38,821 nucleotides of DNA, from contig JAGCTZ010000192.1 of assembly GCA_017963165.1 (NCBI GenBank), forward strand, positions 1 to 38,821. Direction: 5' to 3'. Under the pieces are notes generated by a model. That model was not told the DNA's origin. It saw nothing but the letters and a program-made list of their open reading frames with translations, and searched no databases. The DNA is from Treponema sp. (GTDB taxonomy: Bacteria > Spirochaetota > Spirochaetia > Treponematales > Treponemataceae). Both the position numbers and the translations under genes were made by a program. Positions within the stretch are counted from its first letter, which is position 1, and each line of letters starts with the position of its first letter. This document shows positions 15,060-22,520 of the stretch, in pieces.

Positions 15060-15690
15060 ATTGTTTCCCCCACCCAAGAATTTCAATCTGAATTACCTTA
15101 TAACCACCATGGTAAGTCAGATATACAGATAAATCAAGTGTTTCTTTATCTTTATAAAAACGAACAGGAATCTGTATTATTTCCTCGCCTTCAAACCCCT
15201 TGCAGACAAGATATCTGTCAAAAAGCTTTTCAGATTTTTCATCTGGCTGAAGCAGATCGTTTAAATCTTTTGTAAAGAACACACAATTGTAGAAATATTC
15301 TGAATCAAAGAAGTTTCCAAGATTTTCTGTTCCTTTACAGAGTGAATCACACAACTCTGTAACAGTCTGCAATATTGATTTATTCATTCCAGAAACATCA
15401 AGACTTGCAAAATCTTTTATTTCTGGATAAACAGCAGGCTGTAACTGTTTTATGGAACTAAACATTTGAGGTGAAATATATTCTTTATTTTGAACCTGAA
15501 CTGGTGAATTTATTTTTGCTTTTAGTCTGTCTGGTTCAACTTCCTTTGTCCATACAGTTTTACTGTTCTTTTCCATAACAGCATTACGCAAAGTCTTATC
15601 CTGCGATGTCAAGACAGACCCCTGTGGATTCGAACAGGAAGCGAGAAAAACAACAAAAATAAATGCCATCGGCAAAACAAATTTGCTCAT
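15034..15690 (-). CDS. Hypothetical lipoprotein
   Basis: A 218-residue predicted lipoprotein that I cannot assign. The signal peptide has a hydrophobic core ending in the lipobox FLASC with Cys19. The mature part has two more cysteine pairs of interest (Cys-Asp-Ser-Leu-Cys in the middle and two later single Cys) and ends with a predicted beta segment around VYLTYHGGYKVIQIEILGWG. It is the first gene of a two-gene unit with the possible PilZ-like protein, with overlapping frames. No Shine-Dalgarno precedes the ATG; an extended -10 (TGTTATTAT) ends 7 nt upstream, so the mRNA is likely leaderless. Confidence 0.72.
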   Translation of the reverse strand: MSKFVLPMAFIFVVFLASCSNPQGSVLTSQDKTLRNAVMEKNSKTVWTKEVEPDRLKAKINSPVQVQNKEYISPQMFSSIKQLQPAVYPEIKDFASLDVSGMNKSILQTVTELCDSLCKGTENLGNFFDSEYFYNCVFFTKDLNDLLQPDEKSEKLFDRYLVCKGFEGEEIIQIPVRFYKDKETLDLSVYLTYHGGYKVIQIEILGWGKQYGESEKTK

Positions 15691-15697
15691 TATAATA

Positions 15698-15706
15698 ATA
15701 ATAACA
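15698..15706 (-). promoter_or_regulatory. Extended -10 promoter of the lipoprotein gene
   Basis: On the minus strand the sequence is TGTTATTAT, followed by seven bases and then the ATG at 15690. The expected start site coincides with the start codon. The surrounding TTATTA repeats make the exact hexamer uncertain. Confidence 0.5.
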
Positions 15707-15736
15707 GATAAATTTGTATTATTCTAGTTTAAAAAC

Positions 15737-15794
15737 AAAAAAGCCTGGTACAATAACCAGGCTATGGGCAGTGAGAGGATCGAACTCCCGACAT
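15737..15794 (-). repeat. 58-bp direct repeat: 3' end of tRNA-Val plus terminator, copy 1
   Basis: Bases 15737-15794 are identical to 15932-15989. In minus-strand terms this copy is the last ~35 nt of tRNA-Val, from the T-stem to the discriminator, followed by the AGCCTGGT/ACCAGGCT terminator hairpin with its U-run (15737-15763). The 5' half of the tRNA is absent, so it is a non-functional fragment. Confidence 0.95.
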
Positions 15795-15931
15795 GCGCCA
15801 GATAGCAAATCCGTTAAAAAAAATTGCGGAAGCAATTTTTTAGGATTTACTTACTGAGCGCTCCGAACGAGCGGGAGCGAGTGAGGTCGTAGAATGTCGG
15901 GAGATTCTGAATGCAAAAAGCTAAGTTAAAT
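15795..15931. other. 137-bp insert between tRNA-Val 3'-end duplicates
   Basis: No gene is visible here. The segment has a perfect 10-bp hairpin (15818-15827 with 15832-15841, GGAA loop) enclosed by AAATCC/GGATTT (15807-15812 with 15843-15848). It also has a GC-rich inverted repeat around CGCTCC/GGGAGCG and a short inverted copy of the tRNA variable-loop/T-stem region, AGAATGTCGGGAG, at 15891-15903. It is bounded by the 58-bp duplicates and looks like the residue of an insertion. Confidence 0.6.
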
Positions 15932-15958
15932 AAAAAAGCCTGGTACAATAACCAGGCT
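15932..15958 (-). terminator. Rho-independent terminator of tRNA-Val
   Basis: On the minus strand AGCCTGGT (15958-15951) pairs with ACCAGGCT (15944-15937) around a six-base loop, followed by a run of U. An identical copy lies at 15737-15763. Confidence 0.93.
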
Positions 15959-15959
15959 A

Positions 15960-16033
15960 TGGGCAGTGAGAGGATCGAACTCCCGACATTCTGGGTGTAA
16001 ACCAGACGCTCGTACCAGCTGAGCTAACTGCCC
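15960..16033 (-). tRNA. tRNA-Val (anticodon UAC)
   Basis: The minus strand folds as a complete cloverleaf. The acceptor arm is GGGCAGT with ACTGCCC plus discriminator A. The D-arm reads AGCTCAGCTGGTACGAGC. The anticodon arm is TCTGG-TTTACAC-CCAGA with anticodon TAC, and the T-arm is CGGGAGTTCGATCCTCTCA-like. The 3' CCA is not encoded. A consensus promoter lies about 25 bp upstream and a strong terminator directly downstream. Confidence 0.97.
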
Positions 16034-16057
16034 GAATCACGTTCAAGTGATGTAATT

Positions 16058-16086
16058 AATATATCAAAATGAACAATTTGTGTCAA
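16058..16086 (-). promoter_or_regulatory. Sigma70-type promoter of tRNA-Val
   Basis: On the minus strand: TTGACA (16086-16081), a 17-bp spacer and TATATT (16063-16058). The predicted start near 16051 lies about 18 nt before the mature tRNA 5' end. Confidence 0.88.
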
Positions 16087-16111
16087 TAGCATTACTTAAT
16101 AAAATAACACA

Positions 16112-17101
16112 TTATTGTATCACCATCTTATAGCCAAGATATTGTTTTTCAAAATTCTTGCATTCAAGTAAACCGCAAAAAATACCAGGTGCAGTAAAAA
16201 TTGCAAATAAATCTTGAGGTGATGTTATTTTAACTTTTTCGGTAAAAAAAGTTTTATGTAAGGGTCTTCCAAATCTAAAATCTTGTTCCGATTCTTTATC
16301 TTTAAGATGAAGGGTTTTAAATCCACATTGTACTGCTGTCTGCTCATCAAAATCACGGGAAGTTTCAACAATCTTTTTCTGTAAAACAGAATCATCAGCT
16401 TCGGATTTGATTTTCTTTTGAGCTGCAAATTCATTACAGGTTTTTATATCAAAGGACGGAAGTAAATCATAACCTGCGGCATCTTCTACTTTAAAATTCC
16501 CAACTTTTGTTCTGAACAAACCAATAAGATGTGCTGCAGAATTACAAGCTTGTCCAATATCACGTGCAAGACACCTGATATATGTGCCCTTAGAAACAGA
16601 AAAATCAATCAGGCAGTCACTAACACCACCATTTTCATCCTTTTTAATATCAAGGATTTTTGCATCGTAAACACAAATTTTTCTTGAAGGAAGTTCTACA
16701 TCAACACCTTTTCTTACAAGCTCGCTTGCACGTTTCCCATCTACATGAATTGCACTAAATACAGGAGGTCTTTGAAGCTGTTCTCCTATGAATGAAGCAA
16801 CAACTTTTCTAACTGTTTCTTCATCTGTTAAAGGAGCTTCTTTTACAATAGAACCTTCATAATCAAGCGTATCTGTTTCAATTCCAAAATGAAGCACAGC
16901 TTTATAGGATTTGTCAAATTCTGTAATATTTCCTGCAAGCTTAGTAAGACGACCTGTGCATACAACTAAAAGCCCTTGAGCAAAATTGTCAAGGGTTCCT
17001 GTGTGACCGACTTTAGTTGTATTGAAGGCTCTCTTTACATTATAAAGAGAAGTAAAAGATGTGATTCTAGGCTGTTTTGCCAGAAGAACAATTTTATCCA
17101 T
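16112..17101 (-). CDS. truB: tRNA pseudouridine-55 synthase
   Basis: TruB converts U55 in the T-loop of all elongator tRNAs to pseudouridine. The catalytic motif GHTGTLDNFAQGLL contains the nucleophile Asp38; the residue after it is Asn where most TruB have Pro. The usual N-terminal KPxGxTS loop appears as the altered KQPRITS. The family strand KSYKAVLHFGIETDTLDYEG and the RPPVFSAIHVDGKRA, KGTYIRCLARDIG motifs follow. A PUA-like tail closes the protein (APGIFCGLLECKN). At 329 residues it is of normal length. Its ATG overlaps the rbfA stop by one base (TAATG), giving tight coupling at the end of the rimP operon. Confidence 0.95.
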   Translation of the reverse strand: MDKIVLLAKQPRITSFTSLYNVKRAFNTTKVGHTGTLDNFAQGLLVVCTGRLTKLAGNITEFDKSYKAVLHFGIETDTLDYEGSIVKEAPLTDEETVRKVVASFIGEQLQRPPVFSAIHVDGKRASELVRKGVDVELPSRKICVYDAKILDIKKDENGGVSDCLIDFSVSKGTYIRCLARDIGQACNSAAHLIGLFRTKVGNFKVEDAAGYDLLPSFDIKTCNEFAAQKKIKSEADDSVLQKKIVETSRDFDEQTAVQCGFKTLHLKDKESEQDFRFGRPLHKTFFTEKVKITSPQDLFAIFTAPGIFCGLLECKNFEKQYLGYKMVIQ

Positions 17102-17529
17102 TAAACGTTGTCCGGATCTACGCTTTGCGGTTCCTGAGCTTCTTGAAGGACTGGTGCTTCATTTTTATCGGTTTCATTTCTTTCGCGTTCAAGTTCGTTA
17201 AGCTTTTGAACCATTTTAAATCCTGCTTTCATACCAGAATCAACTACAAAAGTAAGTTTAGGAAATTGACGGATTCTAAGTTTTTTTGCAATTTCACGCT
17301 GAATAAAACCTGCTGCAGCATTAAGACCACCTACACCATGTTTTAAATCACCGTCTGGCAGGAAAGAAGAAACAAATACTTTTGCATAGCTTAAATCATT
17401 TGTTACTTCTACCCTGTTTATACTAAGGAAAGTATTTACACGAGGATCTTTTACTTCTCCACGAAGAATCAATTGTGATATTTCATCGCGGAGCTGATCA
17501 TTTAACCTCTGAATACGGTACTGTCCCAT
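17101..17529 (-). CDS. rbfA: Ribosome-binding factor A
   Basis: RbfA is a small KH-like protein that binds the 30S subunit and helps 16S rRNA 5'-end maturation. The 142-residue product has the family start GQYRIQRLNDQLRDEIS, the central VKDPRV, the VTNDLSYAKVFVS strand and the LRIRQFPKLTFVVD strand, followed by a hydrophilic tail of about 30 residues rich in Glu, Asn and Gln. It starts and ends with one-base TAATG overlaps with infB and truB respectively. The order infB-rbfA-truB is the classical one. Confidence 0.96.
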   Translation of the reverse strand: MGQYRIQRLNDQLRDEISQLILRGEVKDPRVNTFLSINRVEVTNDLSYAKVFVSSFLPDGDLKHGVGGLNAAAGFIQREIAKKLRIRQFPKLTFVVDSGMKAGFKMVQKLNELERERNETDKNEAPVLQEAQEPQSVDPDNV

Positions 17530-20219
17530 TACTCGGCTCCTTCTGAACCTGCAGCAGTAACATTACGTTTAGCGGCTTCGGCCTCTTCCTCTGCAATTGT
17601 CTTTCCAAGTTTTTTAGCAACTTCAACAATTTCAAAGATTTCGAGTTTATCACCAACCTGAATATCCTGCCAGTTTTCAAGACCAATACCACATTCGTAG
17701 CCTACGCTAACTTCTTTAGCATCGTCCTTAAAGCGCTTGAGGGAAGAAATCTTTCCTGTAAACTTAACGATTCCGTCACGGATAAGGTTAACACTTGAAC
17801 TTCTACGAACAACACCTTCGCTAACCATACAACCGGCAATAATACCAATTTTTGGAACTTTAAAGGTATCGCGAACTTCAACCTGTCCAATAACTTCTTC
17901 TTTTGTATCCGGCTGAAGCATTCCTTCCATAGCCTGCTGAATTTCTTCAACACACTTATAAATGATATTGTACTTACGGATTTCTACCTGTTCCTGTTCG
18001 GCAAGAGTTTTTGCCTTAGGAGTTGGTCGAACATTAAATCCGATAATAATTGCATTTGAGTCAGCGGCTGCAAGAGTAACATCCGATTCATTGATTGCAC
18101 CAGCACTTGAGTGAATAACAGAAAGTCTGATTTCTCTTGTAGAAAGCTTTTCCAAAGAAGACTTAAGAGCTTCTGCAGAACCCTGAAGGTCTGCCTTAAT
18201 GATAACCTTAAGCTCTTTAACTTCGCTGTCGGCGATATCAGTATAAAGAGATTCAAGAGTTGTTTTCTTAACAGCCTTAGCAGCTTCAAAGCGTTTAAGC
18301 TCCTGACGTTTTGCAGAAATTGCACGAGCATCTCTTTCGCTTTCTGTTACCTGGAATGGATCACCGGCATTTGGCATTTCTTCCATACCAAGAACTTCTA
18401 CTGGAGCAGAAGGACCTGCTTCCTGAATGCGACGGCCTCTGTCATCAAACATTGCACGAACACGACCAGAATAAATACCGGCAACAAATGGATCTCCCTG
18501 ATGTAAAGAACCACGCTGAATGATTACAGAAGATACAACACCACGTCCCTGATCTACGCGAGATTCAAGAATCTTTCCTTCGGCACGACATTCATCGTTT
18601 GCCTTAAGTTCAAGCATTTCGGCCTGTAAAAGGATTGCATCAAGCAAATCATCAATACCTTCTTTCTTAAGAGCAGAAATATGAACGTATTGTGTATCAC
18701 CACCCCATTCTTCTGGAGTAAGTCCAAGCTCACTAAGCTGTGTCTTAACACGGTCCGGGTTTGCTTCCGGTTTATCAACTTTGTTTACTGCAACAATAAT
18801 AGGAACCTTTGCATCTTTAGCGTGTGCAATAGCTTCCAGTGTCTGAGGCATAACGCCGTCATCTGCTGCAACAACAAGAACAACAATATCTGTTACCTGA
18901 GCACCACGGGCACGCATCATTGTAAATGCTTCATGTCCAGGTGTATCAAGGAATGTAATCTTTCCTTTTTCTGTAGTTACCGAATAAGCACCAATTGACT
19001 GAGTAATACCACCAGCTTCTCCTTCTGCAACATGTGAATGGCGGATAGCATCCAGAGTCTTTGTCTTACCATGGTCAACGTGTCCCATTACAGTTACAAT
19101 TGGAGGACGAGGCTTAAGTTCTACTCCATCATCCTTATCACTTTCAATTACAGTTTCATCATAAAGGCTTACAAGGTGTACTTCACAGCCATATTCAGCA
19201 GCAAGAAGAGTTGCGGTGTCGCTGTCGATTGACTGGGTAATTGTTACCATCATACCCATGCCCATGAGCTTACCGATTACTTCGCTTGCCTTAAGATTCA
19301 TTTTACGTGCAAGATCAGAAACAGAAATCGATTCCATAATATCAATTGATTTTGGAACTACGCTGGCAGGAGTTTCGACCTTCTTTTTCTGTTCAAAGAA
19401 CTTATCGTCGTACTGTTCTTCATCCTTGCGGTTATATATCTGTTTTTTTCCTTTAAATGCTGCTTTTTTGCCTTGAGAACGTGAATTATCAATAGGCATT
19501 GCGGGTGCGGCACCGGCTCCGCCCATTCCAGGACGACCACCACGGAAACCTCCGTTTGCACCACCAGCACCAAAACGCTGTCCTCCCTGAGGACCTCCCT
19601 GCTGTCCACCTTTATTATAACCACTCTGTCTGTTTCCTGCATTTCCCTGGCGGTTATTATAGCCGTTGTCTTTATTTCCATCTCGTTCACGGTTCTGGTA
19701 GCCCTGTCTTGCCTGAACACCAGTGAAACCACTTCCTTCGCGGGAATAACCACTCTTTTGATTACCGGAATACTGGCCGCCTTTATTATAATTGCCCTTG
19801 CCCATTCCACGGCCCTTATCAGAAAGGTTTCCTGCCTTTACATTTGGCCTTGAAGGATTAAGCTCAAAAGTGGTGTGCGAACGATTTTCTGTTTTTACAG
19901 GAGGTTTCTGTTCTGAAGCAGTTTCGGCTTTTTTGCCGGCTGCTGCGGTTCCAGTACTCTGCTTTTTAACAACAACCTTCTTTGCAGAATCACTTTGTTT
20001 TGCAGCATTTGCTCCGTTAGCAGCATTTGCTGTATTAGTTGTACCTGCAGCAGGCTTTGCCTGACCTGGAGCTGCCGCTGGCTTTTTCTTTACAACGACA
20101 ATTCTCTTTTTTTCAGGTGCAGCTGCGCCTTGAGATGCAGAGCTTTGTGCTGCAGGAGCAGAATCCTGCTGTTTCTTGTGAACTACAAATTCTGGTTTTT
20201 TTTCAGTTTCTTCTGCCAT
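17529..20219 (-). CDS. infB: Translation initiation factor IF-2
   Basis: IF-2 is the GTPase that places fMet-tRNA on the 30S subunit and drives subunit joining. The 896-residue protein has a long N-terminal extension. It is first Ala/Lys-rich with VVVKKK-type repeats (1-100), then Gly/Asn/Gln/Arg-rich (about 125-235, with RGG, NKGG and QGG motifs). The IF2_N fold follows near 297-345 ([18 protein letters not shown]). The G domain shows GHVDHGKT (379-386), DTPGHEAF (425-432) and NKVDK (479-483), followed by SALKKEG. Domains II, III and the C-terminal fMet-tRNA-binding domain complete it. It begins 8 bp after nusA, with GAGGA upstream of the ATG. Confidence 0.97.
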   Translation of the reverse strand: MAEETEKKPEFVVHKKQQDSAPAAQSSASQGAAAPEKKRIVVVKKKPAAAPGQAKPAAGTTNTANAANGANAAKQSDSAKKVVVKKQSTGTAAAGKKAETASEQKPPVKTENRSHTTFELNPSRPNVKAGNLSDKGRGMGKGNYNKGGQYSGNQKSGYSREGSGFTGVQARQGYQNRERDGNKDNGYNNRQGNAGNRQSGYNKGGQQGGPQGGQRFGAGGANGGFRGGRPGMGGAGAAPAMPIDNSRSQGKKAAFKGKKQIYNRKDEEQYDDKFFEQKKKVETPASVVPKSIDIMESISVSDLARKMNLKASEVIGKLMGMGMMVTITQSIDSDTATLLAAEYGCEVHLVSLYDETVIESDKDDGVELKPRPPIVTVMGHVDHGKTKTLDAIRHSHVAEGEAGGITQSIGAYSVTTEKGKITFLDTPGHEAFTMMRARGAQVTDIVVLVVAADDGVMPQTLEAIAHAKDAKVPIIVAVNKVDKPEANPDRVKTQLSELGLTPEEWGGDTQYVHISALKKEGIDDLLDAILLQAEMLELKANDECRAEGKILESRVDQGRGVVSSVIIQRGSLHQGDPFVAGIYSGRVRAMFDDRGRRIQEAGPSAPVEVLGMEEMPNAGDPFQVTESERDARAISAKRQELKRFEAAKAVKKTTLESLYTDIADSEVKELKVIIKADLQGSAEALKSSLEKLSTREIRLSVIHSSAGAINESDVTLAAADSNAIIIGFNVRPTPKAKTLAEQEQVEIRKYNIIYKCVEEIQQAMEGMLQPDTKEEVIGQVEVRDTFKVPKIGIIAGCMVSEGVVRRSSSVNLIRDGIVKFTGKISSLKRFKDDAKEVSVGYECGIGLENWQDIQVGDKLEIFEIVEVAKKLGKTIAEEEAEAAKRNVTAAGSEGAE

Positions 20220-20227
20220 AAATTATT

Positions 20228-21733
20228 CTATTCCTCGTCCTCTTCAAATTCCAATTCAATTCCACAGTTAGGGCAGACTTTTGTATCAAGTGTGATTTTT
20301 GCACCACATTCAGGACAGAAGTATTCTTCTTCACCTTCTTCTTCCTGAACTTCTTCTGTCTGCTCTTCTGTTGTTTCTTCTGCAGGAGCTTCTTCTGTTT
20401 CTTCTGCAGCTTCGGTTTCTTCTTCAACAAACTCTACATTCTGATTAATAAGTTCGTTGATAATATCAAGGTCTTCTTTTGTCACGCCTTCAATATTAAT
20501 TCTGTTTTCATCATAAGCTTCAACAAAGTCCTGAATCTCTTCAATTCCATTTTCTTTGAGAAGTTCGGCAATTTCTACATTAACTCCAGGGAGTTCTGCA
20601 ACTGTTGTAATTTCATCGTATGTTTCTTCAACTTCATCATTGAACAGAGCATGAGCGTTCTGAACAGTACTGAATGAAGAAAGATCCATTTCTGCAGCCT
20701 GCTCGATAGTCTTTACATCAATGTTCCAGTCACACAAGCGGTTTGCAAGACGAACATTCTGTCCCTGACGACCAATTGCAAGAGAGAACTGAGATTCTTC
20801 TACAATTGCAAGAGCCTGACGCTTATCTGCATCCATAATAAGAACACGCTGTACCTGTGCAGGAGACAAAGCGTTCTTAATAAATTCAACAGGATCAGGA
20901 TCCCAGCGGAGTACATCAATCTTTTCGTTCAAAAGCTCGCGAATAACATTCTGAATACGAATACCCTTAAGACCAACACATGCACCAACAGGATCTACTT
21001 CTTCGCGTTTTGAATAAACAGCAATCTTTGTTCTGTAGCCTGCATCACGTACAATCTTTGTAATTTCTACTGTACCATCGGCAATTTCTGGAACTTCCTT
21101 TTCCAGAATAGAGCTTACAAGCTTTGGATCGCTTCTTGAAAGAATAAGCTGAAGTCCTGTAGATGTCTTTTTTATATCTACAATAAGAGCCTTAATTCTG
21201 TCGTTCTTTTCGTAGAATTCGAGTTTAGACTGATATTTTACAGGAAGCACACCTTCGAGTCGTCCTGCATTTCCAAGATCTACATAAATGTTACCGTTTC
21301 TTTCGCGCTGATAGTAACCGATGATAATTTCACCAATCTTATCTTTATATTCGTTGTAAAGTGAATCTTTGAATGTTTCGTTCAAACCCTGATGAGCAGT
21401 CTGTTTACCAGTTGCAACTGCAGAACGATCAAAAGATTTAGGATCTTCCAGGAGGTCAATTTCATCGCCTTCTTCAAGGTCTTCACTAAGTTTTTTTGCA
21501 TCTTCAAGCTCATATTCGCGAACAGGGTCATAAACACCGTCTACAACAACCTTGCGTGAATAAATTGCAACATCCGACATATCCTCTGCAAATTTTACAA
21601 TAGCATTTTCGTCGGTTCCGTAGGTACGTTTATATGCAGCTTTAAGTGCTTTTTCAATTGTCTGCTTTACAGAATCCTCTGAATAACCTTTTTCCTGAAT
21701 CAACTGGCGAATTGCCTCTGCCATTTCTGACAT
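20228..21733 (-). CDS. nusA: Transcription elongation factor NusA with C-terminal zinc ribbon
   Basis: NusA binds RNA polymerase and modulates pausing, termination and antitermination. From the chosen start the protein has 501 residues: N-terminal polymerase-binding domain (1-125), S1 domain (about 130-200), two KH domains (about 225-345), a helical domain with helix-hairpin-helix character (about 375-430), an acidic Glu/Thr-rich linker (about 434-470), and a four-cysteine zinc ribbon at the very end (Cys473, Cys476, Cys487, Cys490; CPEC and CPNC knuckles). The zinc ribbon is not part of standard NusA. The start at 21733 is chosen because GAGGAG lies 7 nt upstream; an in-frame ATG at 21760 has no such site. 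Confidence 0.96.
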   Translation of the reverse strand: MSEMAEAIRQLIQEKGYSEDSVKQTIEKALKAAYKRTYGTDENAIVKFAEDMSDVAIYSRKVVVDGVYDPVREYELEDAKKLSEDLEEGDEIDLLEDPKSFDRSAVATGKQTAHQGLNETFKDSLYNEYKDKIGEIIIGYYQRERNGNIYVDLGNAGRLEGVLPVKYQSKLEFYEKNDRIKALIVDIKKTSTGLQLILSRSDPKLVSSILEKEVPEIADGTVEITKIVRDAGYRTKIAVYSKREEVDPVGACVGLKGIRIQNVIRELLNEKIDVLRWDPDPVEFIKNALSPAQVQRVLIMDADKRQALAIVEESQFSLAIGRQGQNVRLANRLCDWNIDVKTIEQAAEMDLSSFSTVQNAHALFNDEVEETYDEITTVAELPGVNVEIAELLKENGIEEIQDFVEAYDENRINIEGVTKEDLDIINELINQNVEFVEEETEAAEETEEAPAEETTEEQTEEVQEEEGEEEYFCPECGAKITLDTKVCPNCGIELEFEEDEE

Positions 21734-21763
21734 AAAAAAACTCCTCGTGGTTTTAGCCACATT

Positions 21764-22225
21764 TTATTTATTATATATGAATTTAGCTTTTGCTATGTTT
21801 TCAAAATCTATTGATTTTTCTGTGCCCTCTGACTCAAGAATAACTTTCTTGTCATCAGCAGCCTTTATTACTCCGCCTACCCAGTCATTAACTGTTTTAT
21901 CCCATACACGAACTTCGCGACCCGTGAAAACAGAAAATTCTGCAGCATTTTTTATATTGTGTTCAATGCCTGGCGAAGTAAGTTCCATTGTTGTTTCTTC
22001 TGTTCTAAGCAAAGCTTCCAAACGGGTAAGAAGTGCACGATGAACTTTTGCACAGTCATTTACACCAATATTCTGGGCAGGATCTGTGCCTGTAATAATT
22101 GCAGAAATTTTTGTTACGTTTTTGGCAGGAATGATTTTAAGATCAACAAGCTTAAAACCAAGTCCTTCTACTAAAGGGGCACATTCTGCATAATATTTAA
22201 TTTTACTGTAAGGTGTGTAATCCAT
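21764..22225 (-). CDS. rimP: Ribosome maturation factor RimP
   Basis: RimP assists 30S assembly and is the usual first gene of the nusA-infB operon. From the start chosen here the protein has 153 residues, with the conserved N-terminal motif PLVEGLGFKLVDLK. The central VNDCAKVHRALLTRLEAL helix, the MELTSPGIEHNIK motif and the GREVRVWDK strand of the C-terminal SH3-like domain follow. A longer frame starts at 22318, but it would translate a dispersed repeat and begin inside a terminator hairpin, so the ATG at 22223-22225, preceded by AAGAGG, is preferred. The spacing to that AAGAGG is short (3 nt). Confidence 0.93.
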   Translation of the reverse strand: MDYTPYSKIKYYAECAPLVEGLGFKLVDLKIIPAKNVTKISAIITGTDPAQNIGVNDCAKVHRALLTRLEALLRTEETTMELTSPGIEHNIKNAAEFSVFTGREVRVWDKTVNDWVGGVIKAADDKKVILESEGTEKSIDFENIAKAKFIYNK

Positions 22226-22242
22226 AAGCCTCTTAAATCTGG

Positions 22243-22263
22243 GGTCCCTGAGCCTGTCGAAGG
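22243..22263 (-). repeat. Dispersed repeat in the rimP leader
   Basis: On the minus strand this reads CCTTCGACAGGCTCAGGGAC, the best-preserved copy of the motif at 3500, 13001 and 25216. It lies between the leader hairpin and the rimP start. Flanking GGATCC and GGGG bases are not shared with the other copies. Confidence 0.85.
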
Positions 22264-22287
22264 ATCCCAACAAAATTTCATTACCAT

Positions 22288-22322
22288 AAAAAAATGGACT
22301 CGGGAGCACCGAATCCATTTTT
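22288..22322 (-). terminator. Terminator-like hairpin in the rimP-nusA-infB leader (possible attenuator)
   Basis: Read on the minus strand, AAAAATGGATTCGG pairs with CCGAGTCCATTTTT over 14 bp (one G-U), around a five-base loop, and ends in a seven-U run. It begins about 20 nt downstream of the start site predicted from the promoter at 22349-22377 and lies about 60 nt before rimP. It could end readthrough from the transporter gene or attenuate the operon. Confidence 0.78.
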
Positions 22323-22348
22323 AATAATTATATTAAGAATGTAGCATA

Positions 22349-22377
22349 AATATATAAAAATACTTATATTATGTCAA
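22349..22377 (-). promoter_or_regulatory. Sigma70-type promoter of the rimP-nusA-infB-rbfA-truB operon
   Basis: On the minus strand: a perfect TTGACA (22377-22372), a 17-bp spacer and TATATT (22354-22349). The predicted start near 22342 gives a leader of about 115 nt that contains the hairpin at 22288-22322 and a dispersed repeat. Confidence 0.85.
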
Positions 22378-22398
22378 GAAGATATATTGTATTAAATA

Positions 22399-22486
22399 AA
22401 AAAGTTCTGCCACTCCCGCAGTAAATGCCCTCGTCCAGCTGAGAAACCTGTCCTCGGTCATTTTCTGCTCCGTGTCAGAACTTTTT
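22399..22486. ncRNA. 88-nt long-hairpin RNA candidate or bidirectional terminator
   Basis: AAAAAGTTCTG (22399-22409) pairs with CAGAACTTTTT (22476-22486). The stem continues through CAC/GTG, GCAG/CTGC, AAATG/CATTT and CC/GG. Single mismatches separate the blocks, with one 4x3 internal loop, and the apical loop is about 25 nt (22431-22455). T-runs follow on both strands. It lies 34 bp after the MFS gene's stop (minus strand) and upstream of the rimP promoter. It matches neither tRNA nor the SRP RNA consensus. Strand and function are unknown. Confidence 0.55.
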
Positions 22487-22520
22487 CAATTTATTCAATT
22501 AATACTTTCTTAATATAGTA

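Noticed and set aside
15737..16033. A complete mobile element at the tRNA-Val duplication
   Set aside because: No integrase, excisionase or cargo frame exists in the 137-bp insert, so only a scar can be claimed.
16112..17101. TruB as an inactive paralogue because of the altered KPxGxTS loop
   Set aside because: The catalytic GHTGTLD and the downstream RPPVFSA and KGTYIR motifs are intact and the gene is in its standard operon position.
21734..21760. nusA start at the upstream in-frame ATG (21760)
   Set aside because: No ribosome-binding site precedes it, while GAGGAG lies 7 nt before the ATG at 21733, which gives the usual NusA N-terminus.
22226..22318. N-terminal extension of rimP from an ATG at 22318
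   Set aside because: It would translate the dispersed repeat and starts inside the left arm of a terminator-like hairpin. The first residues typical of RimP appear only after the ATG at 22225.
22399..22486. tRNA or SRP RNA for the 88-nt hairpin
   Set aside because: A D-arm-like CTCAGCTGG is present on the minus strand, but there is no T-arm or anticodon stem. The GGAA tetraloop and AGCAG tip of SRP RNA are missing.
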